Shown: piece by piece, positions 34,401 to 46,400 of the stretch
Numbering within the stretch: position 1 is the first letter of the stretch
Layout of the letters: every line of letters begins with the position of its first letter
Notes under the pieces: generated by a model
Database searches by the model: none
The model's input: the letters and a program-made list of their open reading frames with translations, nothing else
What the model was told of the DNA's origin: nothing
Source: Pelecanus crispus
Lineage: Eukaryota > Chordata > Aves > Pelecaniformes > Pelecanidae
DNA: 64,000 bases
Direction of reading: 5' to 3'
NCBI RefSeq assembly: GCF_030463565.1
Contig: NC_134652.1
Span: 16,531,397 to 16,595,396, forward strand
Position numbers and translations under genes: made by a program

Positions 34401-37400
34401 TGGCCACCCCTCGTTCCCCCAGCTCCCCACCTCTGTCCAGTTCTGCAGCCGCTTGTTGAGCTCAAATATCCTGTAGTCAGTCTGGTTCCCATATGGCGTG
34501 TGCCTCCTGCCCAGAGAGCAGAGCAAGCAGTCAGAGGGGGAGGCAGCCACGGGGTGGGGAGGGGTCCCGAGCCCACAGCAGGGGATGCACAGCCCCTCCA
34601 GGGCTGGGCAGAGTCTGAGCAACCCCCCCGCAAACCCCTGCGGCCAGCAGCGTGCCAGCTCTGCTGAGGCATCCCCGCTGCAGGCACGAGCTCCCCTCCC
34701 AGCGGGATCCCAGCCAGACCCCCACACTTACCCGATTCCAGGCTCCAGGTATGTCGGTGGGTACATGGGAGTAGGTCTGGGAGGGGGGCAAAGAAACACA
34801 GGCAGGTCAGTGCTGGTGAGGATCTCCCCCCCTGCCCACTGCAGCTCCCCGTTCCCTGCCTACAGCAGCAGGCGGTCAGGCTCGCTGGAGGCAAGACCCA
34901 GCGCATGGTGCGGGCTGCATGCACCCTGGCTGCCGACAGCCCCGTGGGGCAACCTGCACCCCTGAAACTGGGCTCTGCTCCTGCACCAGTGGCTGCTCCA
35001 CCACCCCTGGGACCTGGTCTGTGGCTGTCCGGAGATGTGCCCAGCTCCTCTGTAGCTGGGGCTGGTGCCAGGCAGGACGGAGGTTGGAGAAGGGGCTGTT
35101 TCGGCAGGAGCTGGGAGCACTCCCTGTCCTGGGTCATCCCAGGGGCTTGGCCTGGCAAGGGGCTTGTCCCCAGAGAGCTCAGGCACCTGGGGGCTCCCTT
35201 CATCCCAAATATCGCCCCTTCTCCACCCAGTCCCACCCGCGCCTGCTCCGATCCCCTCCCCGTGCAATAACTCAACTCCATGTGCCGCAGTCTCCGTATG
35301 CTGCTGGTGAGCATGACAGAGAGACCCCGGGGTGCAGACTGCAGAGCACCCCCAACCTTGCAGACCCCCCCGTCCCTGGGCCCCAGCTCACCCCACATCT
35401 CGATCCAGCATGGTGCCCGGGTGGAAGGGGGGGAAGGCGTTGCCGTTTGGGGGCTCCTTTGGCGAGTACAGCTTGAACGACTTAGAGGAGCAGCCTGGAG
35501 GGAGAGAGGGGACGTGGGTCAGCCGGGGGCACCCCGCGAGGAGAGACACCCTGCTGTGAGGAGGAGGAGGAGGAAGGATGCAGGACAAGCCAAGCCCCCG
35601 TCAGCACAGCCCTGTCCCTCTTCTGTTCTCCCTTGAAGCCAGCCCAGCCCCTTCACCCCACACACAGCACCAGGCCTTCCCCACGCAGGATGGAACCCAT
35701 AGGGTCAGGGCTGAGCTCCCAGGATCAGCAGCTGGAGGGGGCTGGCCCCATCCCAGGGATTTCCCACTGGTGCCCAGAGTTTGTCAGTTCGTAGCTGGCC
35801 GGGCTCCGGGGACGGTGCCCGAGGGGCACAGTGCAGCTGGTGAGCGGGGGGGCAGGGCTGGCTGGGCCCTATCCTCCCCCTAGCCTTCCTCCCGCCCCGC
35901 TCCTAATCCCACCGACCCGACCCAGGAATCACAAGGGATCTTTTTGCTGACCTTTCTATCGCCATGGTGACGGGTGAATAATCGCCCAGAGGGACGGATG
36001 GCGGGTCCCCAGGCAGCCACCATCTGCTGCTCGGGCAGGCCAGCAGCCACCCGGCTCCAGGTGGACGGAGAGATCCCACACACCAGCCCCAACCCGACCA
36101 CCCCAATGCCTCGCTGCCCCCCACAGCACCGGGGCAAAGGACGAGGAGCCCACAGAGGGCCACGGGGGGCGACGGGGTGTGCAACGGGGCGTGCAACGTG
36201 TGCAAGCCAGCACCCATCCCTGAAAGCAACCTGGGACCACCCCCAGCCTGCCAGTGGGGGACAGGGATGCCCGCTGGATCCAGCCACGCCGGCACGGCCA
36301 TCCACGCTCCCAAGGGGCAGCCGGGGGCTCCCACGCTCGCTGGCCCCCTCCTGCCAGCGGGGCAGGTTCCCAGAAGCGGTGGCTGCCAGCCCCCCTCCTC
36401 GATCCCCGCGGGAGCCCCGGCACACCCTGCGGCTGGCAGGACCCGGCACGCTGCGCCCGGGTGCTGCCGAGGCACGCGGCTCCCCGCCGGCGGGCAGCCG
36501 GGCTGACCTGGATGGGGCGCAGCGGCGGGCGGGCTGCCAGGCAGCTCCGGCTCCACCGGCTCAGCCGGCCCCGCCGCGCACGGGCACGTCTCCCCCCGCC
36601 GTGCCGCAGGCGGGGGCCCTGAAGCCGGCCACGCCGGGCTGCCGGCCGCAGCCGGGGCCGAGGTGGGATCCCCGTCAGCCGCCCACTCGCACGCAGCCCT
36701 GGGCCGGGCACTTCCCAACGCCCATGAGTTGCCAGGATTGCCGCCTGGTGCTGCAGAGAGCGAGCCCAGCCATGGAGGAAAGCGTCCGGGAGGCTCCGGG
36801 CACGCTGCTGCCCGTCTGGGCACTGCCGCACAGCCAGGCTGCAGGGAAGGGCACAGGGACAGGAGCAGCCACTCAGCTGTGATGGATCAGGAGGGGAGCA
36901 AAAAGCATTAGGGTTAAGGAAAGTGGTGCCACCGGCACTGGGACCCAAGATGTCCAGCTCGTTGCGACCTGTTAGCCGACACAGGAGCCTGAACGACCAG
37001 GGCATCACCATCACCCCTGCTTTGCCGCTTGGGACCCCAAGCCCGCAGTTGCAGGGATTGCACATGCAGCTGAGCAAGCGAGGGCTGGTCAAAACCAGAG
37101 GGATTCACCTCCCGGCATTAAATCCAACTTGCAACAGGAGAAATCTGCATTTCAGTCCTTAATTCTTGTTTTCATGGGGCCCTGATGCCTTTTCACCGTG
37201 TTTCCCCGTGGCAGCCAAACCCAGCCTCTCCCCAGCACCCACCAGGACGCACCAGTCCCACGGGGCTGGAGCCAGCCCGGCCGCTCTGCCGGGGGCTCGC
37301 CGCTCCCGCTCCTGCCCGCCTGCAGCAAGGATAAGTGGGGCACGGCACAATTTCTCATACAGCTGCTAACATCGTCTCCTTGCTCTTACCTAACGTTTTC

Positions 37401-40400
37401 ATAGATAAAATTTTTTTAATAGAGAGCTCGGTGCTGGTGCAAGGGAATTTTTGCTTTCTGCTTTAATCCCTCTCAACTTGTGCCTAATGGAAATTATAAT
37501 TCAACCGGAATTGCACTAGAAACACAGCGTTTCCATTTCCTCCACGCTGCTGTTCAACGACACGACGTCAAAGTGTGCTTGATGCATAGGAAACTTCCCA
37601 AAAGCACTTCTGTTGAAAACAAACCGATTCATTAGGCAGACACAGCAGAGGCTGGAGACACGGAGCTAAACTGCTTGTTTCTGGTCACCATGTCCTCAGG
37701 GGAGCGGGGGGGAAATCGGACCCAGCAGGTCTCATCCTCCAACGCTTTTTATTCACCGATGAGATGGGAGGAAAAAGCCCCCAAGGTTTCTTGCTGTCCT
37801 TGGCCCCCATCTTCCTTCTTGGGGTGCAGGAAGGTCTCCTGGGGCGGCGAGACCAGGGGGACACATCACTCTCCACCCATTCTGCTTCTCGTGCTCTTCC
37901 CTAGCCCCCTGCTCCTGGAGGTGGGACAGCAGAGGAGCCGGCCTGCCGCTCCGACCCAAGCATCCATTTCTATCCTGGGCCTTCCCAGGCAGGTTAATAC
38001 GGACACGACCTGCTTTTGAGGGTTCACTGAGTGACCTATCTCAGGATCTAGAGGAGTGGAGAGGAGCCTGTTATGCGACCTCAGCAACACCAGCATCCTG
38101 ACCAAGTATTATTTTTAATGTGGCATAAAATATGTTACTGGATTCAGTGGTTTTAAGTAACGCTAACAATAGCCTTAGGATTTGATACAGGCTGTCCGAA
38201 TTCTACATTCACTGTGGACACACTACACGCATTACACAAAATAATGCAACTACTTTACAGCAGCATCAACACCAACTTTTACCCACACAAGGGTCATGCC
38301 GCCCGGTCCAGGAGATCCCTCCATCACCGCCTCTCCCCTTCGCGCTGCCCCAGCTCCCTGCAAGCCCCATCCCACTGGGCGCAGTGACCCAGACCTGCAG
38401 GATGCGGCCCTTCCCGAGCCAAGCCCAGCACCTGGCCCCAGCTGATGGCTCCCCATGCCCCTGCTCTGCCTCCTGCTTTGAGCACGGAGGATCCAGGCAG
38501 GATCCACGCGGGCTCGGTGCAAGCAGGGATGCCGCTTGGCAGCTGGGCATGCGATGCCCCTGCAGACCCTGAGCCGATGGGAGAGGCTTCCCATGGCCAT
38601 CCCCGGGCGCTCGCACAGCACCACAAAAACACGTGCACAGTCGGCGAGGGAAAAAATCAGGCTGACACTGCAGCTGGCGAGCTACCGGCCCGGGCAGGTC
38701 TGGGCAAACGGCGGGTGCCGGCGGCCAGGTGGGCGGCCCCACAGCTCCTCCTCGGCGGGGAGGCGTGGGAGAAGGGAACCCCGTGGAGGGATGCCCCGGC
38801 TCAGCATCCTCTGCCGAAGCCAGGTCCCCGGCCGTGGGCAGGACAGAGCTGGCCGGCGCCGCACGGAGCTGCCACGAGAGCTCAGGCAAGGAAGCAGCTC
38901 CAGGCAGGCGGGCACCCGGGAAAGGGAAGGTGGGTGCTCTGCCAGTGACTCACGTACAGCCCGGCACTGCCCAACCCTCCGCCTGCCTTCTCTGCTTTCC
39001 CTGCCTGCTAGCTGCCAGCCCCGCAGGGAAAGCTCTTCTGGTGCGCTGCCCAGTGGGTTTGCTGGAGCAGGAACAGTTAAAACCCTAACCAAGCCCCCAG
39101 AGCTGGGGAATGTCAGGTTTCCCAAGGAGCCAAGAACACAGCTGGCTCATGGAGCCAGCACAGCCAGGAGACAGCAGAGCACCGTGAGCTGAGACCAGCA
39201 CCGACCGGGGAGCTGCCTGCCAGGGCAGGGGACACACAGAGCCTTCCTTGGTGTCTGGGAGGGAGAAAAGCCCCTGCCTGCTCTCCTCTCTTGCCAGCAA
39301 AGAGCAAAGAACTGCTGAGGACAAAGGCAGAGCAGCGCCGGCGTCTCGCTCCCACACCTGCAGCCACCGGCAGAAATCAGCGCTCCCTGTCCCAGAGAGG
39401 AGCCATCCCCGGCCGGGCAGCCAGCGTGCTTTCTGTGCAAGCAGCAAAGCTCAGCCACAAGGCAGGGACTCCAGCGACTGAAAAAAAAAGATAAAAATAA
39501 ATGAAGAAACAGGGCTTGAAAGAGGCCGCAGGGTTACAGCTCAGCCAGGGAGCATCCTGCTCCTCCCAGCAGCCCAGCGGCGAAGAAGAAGAGGGGCTAG
39601 CCTTCACGTAAAGGCTGTCGCTGCTTCCCGGCATGCACTGTGCCTGCTGCTTCCTGCCTGTCTAACGAGGCTTTAAAGTGTAAATAGCGGCATTGTTTCG
39701 CAGGGCTGCCTCGCAGCGGTGTGGAAGCCGTGATAGCAGCAGGAAATGCATCTTCCCAGCCCAGCCCCGCTGGCAGGGCTGCCAGGAGGGTGCTATCCAG
39801 GAGGGTTCTATCTGGAGCCGGGTGCAGGGCAGCGTCTCCAATAATTCACGTGGCTTTGCCCGGTGATGGTGCCTGGTGTGGGGGAAGCTGGCAGGGCTGG
39901 GGGAGCAAACACAGAGAAGTATCAAGAGCAACTGGGACAGGCAGAAGCACACGAAGCAGTCCCCACAAACCTGCCTTCACCTTCTCTTTCTCCTCTTCTT
40001 TGGAGCAGAGAGGGTGGAGCGAGGCCAGTTGCAAGCCCTGATGCTATTAAACTGAGAGGAACCCAGGCAGCACACACCAAGGCATGGCCCGAGACATACT
40101 CAGCGACAATCTCAACTTGCAGCATCCCCATTTGCTTTGAAAATGCAGAACTGACCCAGGCAAAGCTCCCGGGAGGCCAGGCTGCCCAGGGAAGAGGAGA
40201 CGCCGCTCCTGGAGGAGACGCTGGGACGAATGCCACGGACCCAGCCGCATCCAGAGACTGAACCCGGCTGGCACGCCACCCGGCCCTGACCGGCACGGAG
40301 GCGAAACGCGAAGCACCGCCAGCCCTCCTGCACGCAGGGATTGCCCTCTCGCTTTTCTCAAGCCACCCATCTGAGCCGGCCACGGAGCTTATCTTGACCA

Positions 40401-43400
40401 CGAGCTGCCTCCCTGCCCACACCGCGTGGCCGTGCACGGTGACCCCTGCGCACAAGGCAGCGGGGAGGGACGCGTGCCCCAGCTCCAGGTCGCATCTTGC
40501 AACATTAGCGCAAAAGCCCCCCACTGCAGCACACGAAACACCCTGGACCAGAGGATGCTCCTCCCTCCCGACTGGCTTGCAAACTCAGGGGGACAGCCGA
40601 GAAGTAATAATTAGCTGCAGCTAATTACTACAAAGTGACAAGCTTGATGCAGACTGCGAGGCGGCGCTATCCGAAAAGGACCGGGCAAGCAGAGCCTGGG
40701 CTGGGACGTGGATTTGTGGGTCGAGGCTCAGAGCAGTCCTGCAGCCCCAGCTCTGCTGGAGCCCCGGGTCTCCCGGGAAGGCATCCTGCGGAGCTGGGTA
40801 CTCAGCGGGGTCCCCGGGGGACCTCGCTGCCCTGCGGTAACCCTAGGGACAGCAGAACTCACCCCTTTCCCGTTTTGGCCCTCAGATGATTCAGACACGT
40901 GGACGGGGATTTCTCTGGGAGGGAAAACAGGAGAAGAGCACGCCCTGCCAATTGCAAAACAGCCTGAAAATTGAATCACGTCCAAGGCTGCAAGCCCCAG
41001 ACGCAATCCCACAGATAACCCAGTTTCAGCTCCACTACTATCAACTTACCACGAGGCAGTCATTTCCTGCGACTCTCGGGGAAATATCCCACTGTCCCTA
41101 ATTACTCCTTTGGGCTCGCCATCTCAAAGATGATCCGTAATCAGATGCTGCCAGTTTCAGCCCCAGGAACACACCTTTCGCATTTTTGGCCGCTCTCCCT
41201 CTCACCCGGACCCCTCCACCCAGGGCCCTGCCACGCTGTGGGGCTCCTGCAGCAGCCGGGCTCCCGCCCCTCCCGCAGCATGCGCTGGGGCATCGGCAAA
41301 CAAACAAACGACGGGGTACGGGAACTACGGGGCTGGAACCCCGTGAAAAAATGTCAGCATCCCGTGAAAAAAAGCCTCCCGACAAACTAGGATTTTCATC
41401 TTCGAAGGATTTTAGGCGCTGCGGCAGCAAGGAAAAATTCGCAGCCAACCGTGGCGATGGCCCTGCAGAGCCTGCAGCCAGCATCTCTGCTCCCGCTCCC
41501 GCTCCCGGCTCCGTGCCCGCCACGCGCGTGGCGGAGCAAAACCACACGGCTCTGCACAGCGTTGTGGGGCTGCTGCTCGGGGCAGCCCTCCGCAGGGACA
41601 GGATCTGCCCAGGAGGGCTGGAGCTGAAGCCGCGGGGCAGGGGAGCGGCGGCGAGAGGCTGAGGGGGATCCCCGGGCTGATCCCCCCGACCCGCAGGACC
41701 CCCAAGCGCCACCGCCTCGGAGCGCGGGAGGCTGTCAGCCCCCACGTGGCGCATGGAGATTCGCGATCCCGGGATGCAACGCTCCACCTCGCTCCCCGCC
41801 GCTGCCAACGGCGCCGAGTGCTGCACGCTGGGACGCGTAGTCTCCGGAGACGGCAGCCCCGCCGCCGACAGCCGCCTCGCTCCATGTTGCGTCCTAGGTG
41901 GAGCCCCGCAGCCCTGGCAGCTGGCCAGCCGCCTGCTCCAGGTGGGGGGAAAAAAAAGCTGGATAACTCCCGCTGCGAGGATGCGGCGGGAGCCGGCGCC
42001 TTCCACCTGGCCGCAGCGGGGCGGCGCGTGCCTGGGGCGCTGGGGCGCAGCGCTTGCCCCGAGGGCTGGACCACTCGCCGTCTACTCCGGCGGGACGCCC
42101 GCAGAGGGGAGGGATGGTGCAAGCATGGTGGGAACCTGCTCGCTGCAGCTTGCAAAGTACCTCCGTCACTTCTTCGAGCTGTCAGGGCAAGCCTCTGCTC
42201 TCTCCCCCCCGCCCCGGCTCAGGCTGAACTTCTCTCTCTTTAGGACTCGGTTTAAGAGGCGACGCGGGAGCGGCTGAGCAAAGGATGGGGTGGGCCGCCG
42301 GGAGGGCTGGGGACAGAACAGACGCTTGCGGTTGCTGGACCTGCGCCGTGCCGCTGTGCTGGCAGCATGCACTGTCGCTGGCGTCAGGGCTTTGGACAAC
42401 CAGCGCAGGATGGGGCCAAAACCCCAGGGAGCGAAGGGACAGGGTACGGCCGAGCACACCTGCCTGGTGCTCCCGAGGCACGAGCTCCCAGCCCCAGCAA
42501 CACAGCGCTGTAGAAACCATCTCCACCATCGCAGCGCGGCCCCGGGGAAACCCTCTCAGCCGGGCATCCCTGGCCGCAACACCAGTCTGCCCAAAACAAC
42601 AGCTCTTTGGTGGGGCAGCAAACCTCAGCGTGGCAAGCATTGCAACCCACGAACATGTGTGCACGCGGCGCAAACAAGAGCAGGAGCACCCCGTGCCCGG
42701 GTTGCTCGGAGGACGGGAGGTTTGCAAGGGAGAGGGCCAGGAGAAGCACCATGGCTGCTCTGCCACCATGCAGGACCTGGGGTTCATGTTTTTTACGCAG
42801 ACCTCAAGTTCATGCCGGCGCAGAGCTGCAAGCGTGCAGAAGGCTGGCACGCTGGCAGAGACCACTCGGGGACAAGCGCTGCTGCCGCCCTGCCACGGGA
42901 CAGGGAAGGGCCCTGGGGCTGGGCCAGTCCCCCTCGCCTCTGCTCCCACATCTCGAGGGGCTGGGGAGGCTGGGGGCTGCCAGCTCTCACCGCCCTCCAA
43001 AAGAAGCTGAAAGAGGCTCCACGTCCCCAGCCCAGGGCACCTTTGCTCACAAGTGATCTTGTGCGGCTTTCCGCTGGCCTCTTCCTATTTTACACAGGCT
43101 GTGACCTGCTGCGGGCGAGCGGAAAAGTCCCCACCAAATGACGGCGAGAACCCTGTATCACCAAACCCTCTGGGCCCAGCCTGTCCACCCTTAGATCACA
43201 ACTTTTCTTTCCCTTTTTGAAGCAACACAGCTTGCGTGTTCTGCTCGGCACTTCCCTCCACACTCCTTAAGATGTGCTCAGATCGCAGACCTGGGATTTC
43301 TACAAAACGAGGAGGACAGAGACCACGTTCAGTTCTCCTTCAGTGAAAACCACAATTCTCCCACAACGAGAATGCTCCAAAACCTGAGGCTTTAGAGAAG

Positions 43401-46400
43401 GAATAGGGAGAGCCAAATTTGCCCGTACTTACAACAGAAGCGGTAAGAGCCAATACCTGACCAGTGCTGGAGGAGTCGCTGCAAAACTGCCAAGACAAGG
43501 AGCTATCGAAAGCACGGGGAGAACAAACCGGGGAGACCCTGGGAAGGGCTGTTTGCTCCCACGTCTGCCTGACCCGCCGGGCACCCCCGAGCCAGCTCAC
43601 ACCCTCCTGGTGAGAAGGAAGCAGCCAGGGGTTTGCGACGCAGGATGGGTGCACCGCTCCCTGCCCCAGAAGGCGATTCCCTGCAGGACCCCACAGCGTC
43701 CAAGCCCTTTGCTCACATCTCACCCAGGGACCGGCCGCCACCTCTCATTTGGGCTCCCGCTGCAGCACCAGCCTTGGGAGAAGCCGGCAGCTGCAGCAAG
43801 GGGGTCTGGAGCTGCCCAGGCCGAGGAAGGCCCGGTGGCACGGGGGCTGGCTCCCGGCAGCGCTGCCCTGGAGTGCTTATCTTATCACCCATCCCGGGTG
43901 GGTGGGCTGGCAGGGACCGCTGGAGGAGAGAGCCCGGCCAGCCACCCGAGCTCAGGGCAGCCCGCCACAGCACGCTCTCCCAGCGCGGGGGGCTTCAGGT
44001 GAACACCCCCCTGGATAAGACACCCCTCCCCAGCCCCGGCACGCATGCCGATTCCTGCGCTGGAGCTGCAGCACCGAGTTTTCCCCGGCCCCGAGGATGC
44101 TGCACCCACCCCCAGCCCGGCCCCCCGCTCCAGCTGCCCTGGGCTTTGTCTGCGGGGAGGATGAGCCCCCTGCGCCCGCGGCCCCCCGTGCCCGGACCCC
44201 CCGGCGGACCAGCTCCTGCCAGAAGGTGCGTGCCCCCGCCGCGTTTGCACCCCTTGGACCTTTTATTCCCTTGGAGGCACCCGTGGGAGGCTGGCGGGAC
44301 CCTCTGAGCCGCGGGCAAGGATGAAGTTGCAGCGGGCAGGGAGGGGAGGCGGGCGTGCAGCCCCCGGCACCGGGCACCGGCCCCACGGCCCCCGTGACAG
44401 CGCGCGCGGGGGAACCGGGAGGGCGCGGGGCAGCTGTCAGGGGGCTCGGGCAGGGGAAGGAGCCGGGGGAAGAACAAAGGGAGCTGCGGGCTGGGATGGA
44501 GCAGGGCACGGCGGGGCATGGGGGCTGCCGGCAGCACCCCGCGGGGCTGGGGGCGCCTCTCCCAAAGCCGGCACCTGGGGGACGGAGAGGGGAGCTGCGG
44601 GGACAGGCAGGGAGGGGGGCGGACAGGCAGGGGAGCCGGGGACGGAGGCGGCGGGGAGGCGGCAAGCCAGGGATGCAGGGGGAGAGGAGGGGGCCGGGGA
44701 GGGATGGAGGGGGCAGCCGGGGAGGGAGAGGGGAGCCGGGGCCAGCGCCGGAGCCGCAGCGGGGGGAGAAGGGGCGGCGGGCAGGGGGCTGCGGCGGGGC
44801 GGTGCGGCCGCGCACAACTTCGCAGGCGCGGGGGCGGCGCGGGCGGGACCCCGGCCCTCCCCTCCGAGCGGGGCCGCCACCGGGGCGGCGGGGGGTGGGG
44901 GGGGAGGCCGGGACCGGGAAACTTGCGCGGCGGGGGGCGGGAGGCGCGGGGGGGCGGGGTGACTCACGGCGGCGGGCGGGGTGCGGGGTCCGGCGGCGGG
45001 CGGGGTGCGGGGTCCGGCGGCGGCGCGGGCGGCGGGCGGGCGCGGGCCGCCGCGGGGGCGGGGCGGGGCGGGCGGGGCGCGGGGCGGGGCGGGGGCGCTT
45101 CCTTTGTCTGCGCCGCGGCCGGGACCACAATGGCTGCGGCGGCGGCGGCGGCGGAGACCGCTCCCCCCGGCCCCCCCCGCCCGCCCCTCGCTGCCCCGGG
45201 AAGGGGGGCGGGGGAGCGGGTGCCCGGGGGGCGATGGCCAAAAGGGGCTCCCCGGAGAGCTGCACCCCCCCCCAGCGCTGCCCGGGATGCAGGAACTCGG
45301 CACCGGCCGGCGAAGGGCTTCCTCCCCACTGCGAAAGTTTCAATAAAAATATACTTTTTCCCTACTTTGGTTTGGGGTTTCTTTGAAGTTTTCCAGGATT
45401 TTTCTTTCTGAAACTTGTTTCCCTTCCCCCCCAGCTTCTGACAAGAGCAAAAAAAAAAAAAATAAAACCCACCAAACCAACCTTTTCGTTTGGGAGGGCG
45501 TATTAAAAATAAAGTGTGTTGGTTTGCAACTGCCAGCAGACCCAAAAGGTCTCCTTTGCTTGACAAAACTCCAACCTCTTCCAATTAGGCGTTTGTACAA
45601 AAATTACCATTTCTGCAAAAAATTTCCATTACAAAAAACCCCATTTTTTCCACTGCTCCCTCACCCACACCTGCCCCGTGCAAACTCCTGCTCCCTGCCC
45701 CGGCAAATCAGACCGGCACAGACCTGCGCTCCCAACCCAGCCAGCGATCCCGTGGGCAGCAGGGACACGAGCCAGGACCCCGGAGCCCAGCCCGGATCCC
45801 CCCTCAGCCCAGCCCGGGTTCCCCCGCACCAAGCCCCAAGAGCCCCCGGCTCCGTGTCCCAGAGCCGGGCTCGGCACGGGGGCTGTCGCGGGCACTCATG
45901 CGCGCACGTGTTGGTGCATCTCGCCCTGCGCACGCGGGCTTGCCTGCACGCTCGCGGGCCAGCATGCGCTTGCACATCTCCCCAAATGCCTCCCGGCACA
46001 CCCCCAGCCAGGTGTGCGCCCACGCCCGGGGCACGCACGCCTTCCCACACCCCCTCGCTCGCACGGCCGGGCCTGCGCCTCGTCCCCTCCCCAAAACAGC
46101 AGCCGTGGGTAATGCAGGCGCAACCGGCCAAGCACGCTCGTCCCCCTGACAGTGCCCGCGTGGCGGGCGCAAAACCTCAGCCATGAGGTTTTGGGGGTGT
46201 CCTCACCTCCGTGCCCGTGCACCCTCAAAGCCCTGCGCCTGAGGACTGGGGGCAGCCCCCTGCTCCCTAACCCGGCATGCTGCCGGCTGGGACCAGCACC
46301 CAAGAGGGACAGGCAGGAGCGGCTCTGCAGCATCCCCCCGTGCCCCTCGGCCGAGCGAGGCTCCATCCCCACGCTGGTCCCCATCATGCCATCGTGCCTA

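Noticed and set aside
43952-45411. Plus- and minus-strand frames of 290-460 codons in the internal CpG island, including one starting MAAAAAAA
   Set aside because: Many overlapping frames on both strands with Arg/Gly/Pro composition are typical of CpG islands; no conserved protein is visible.
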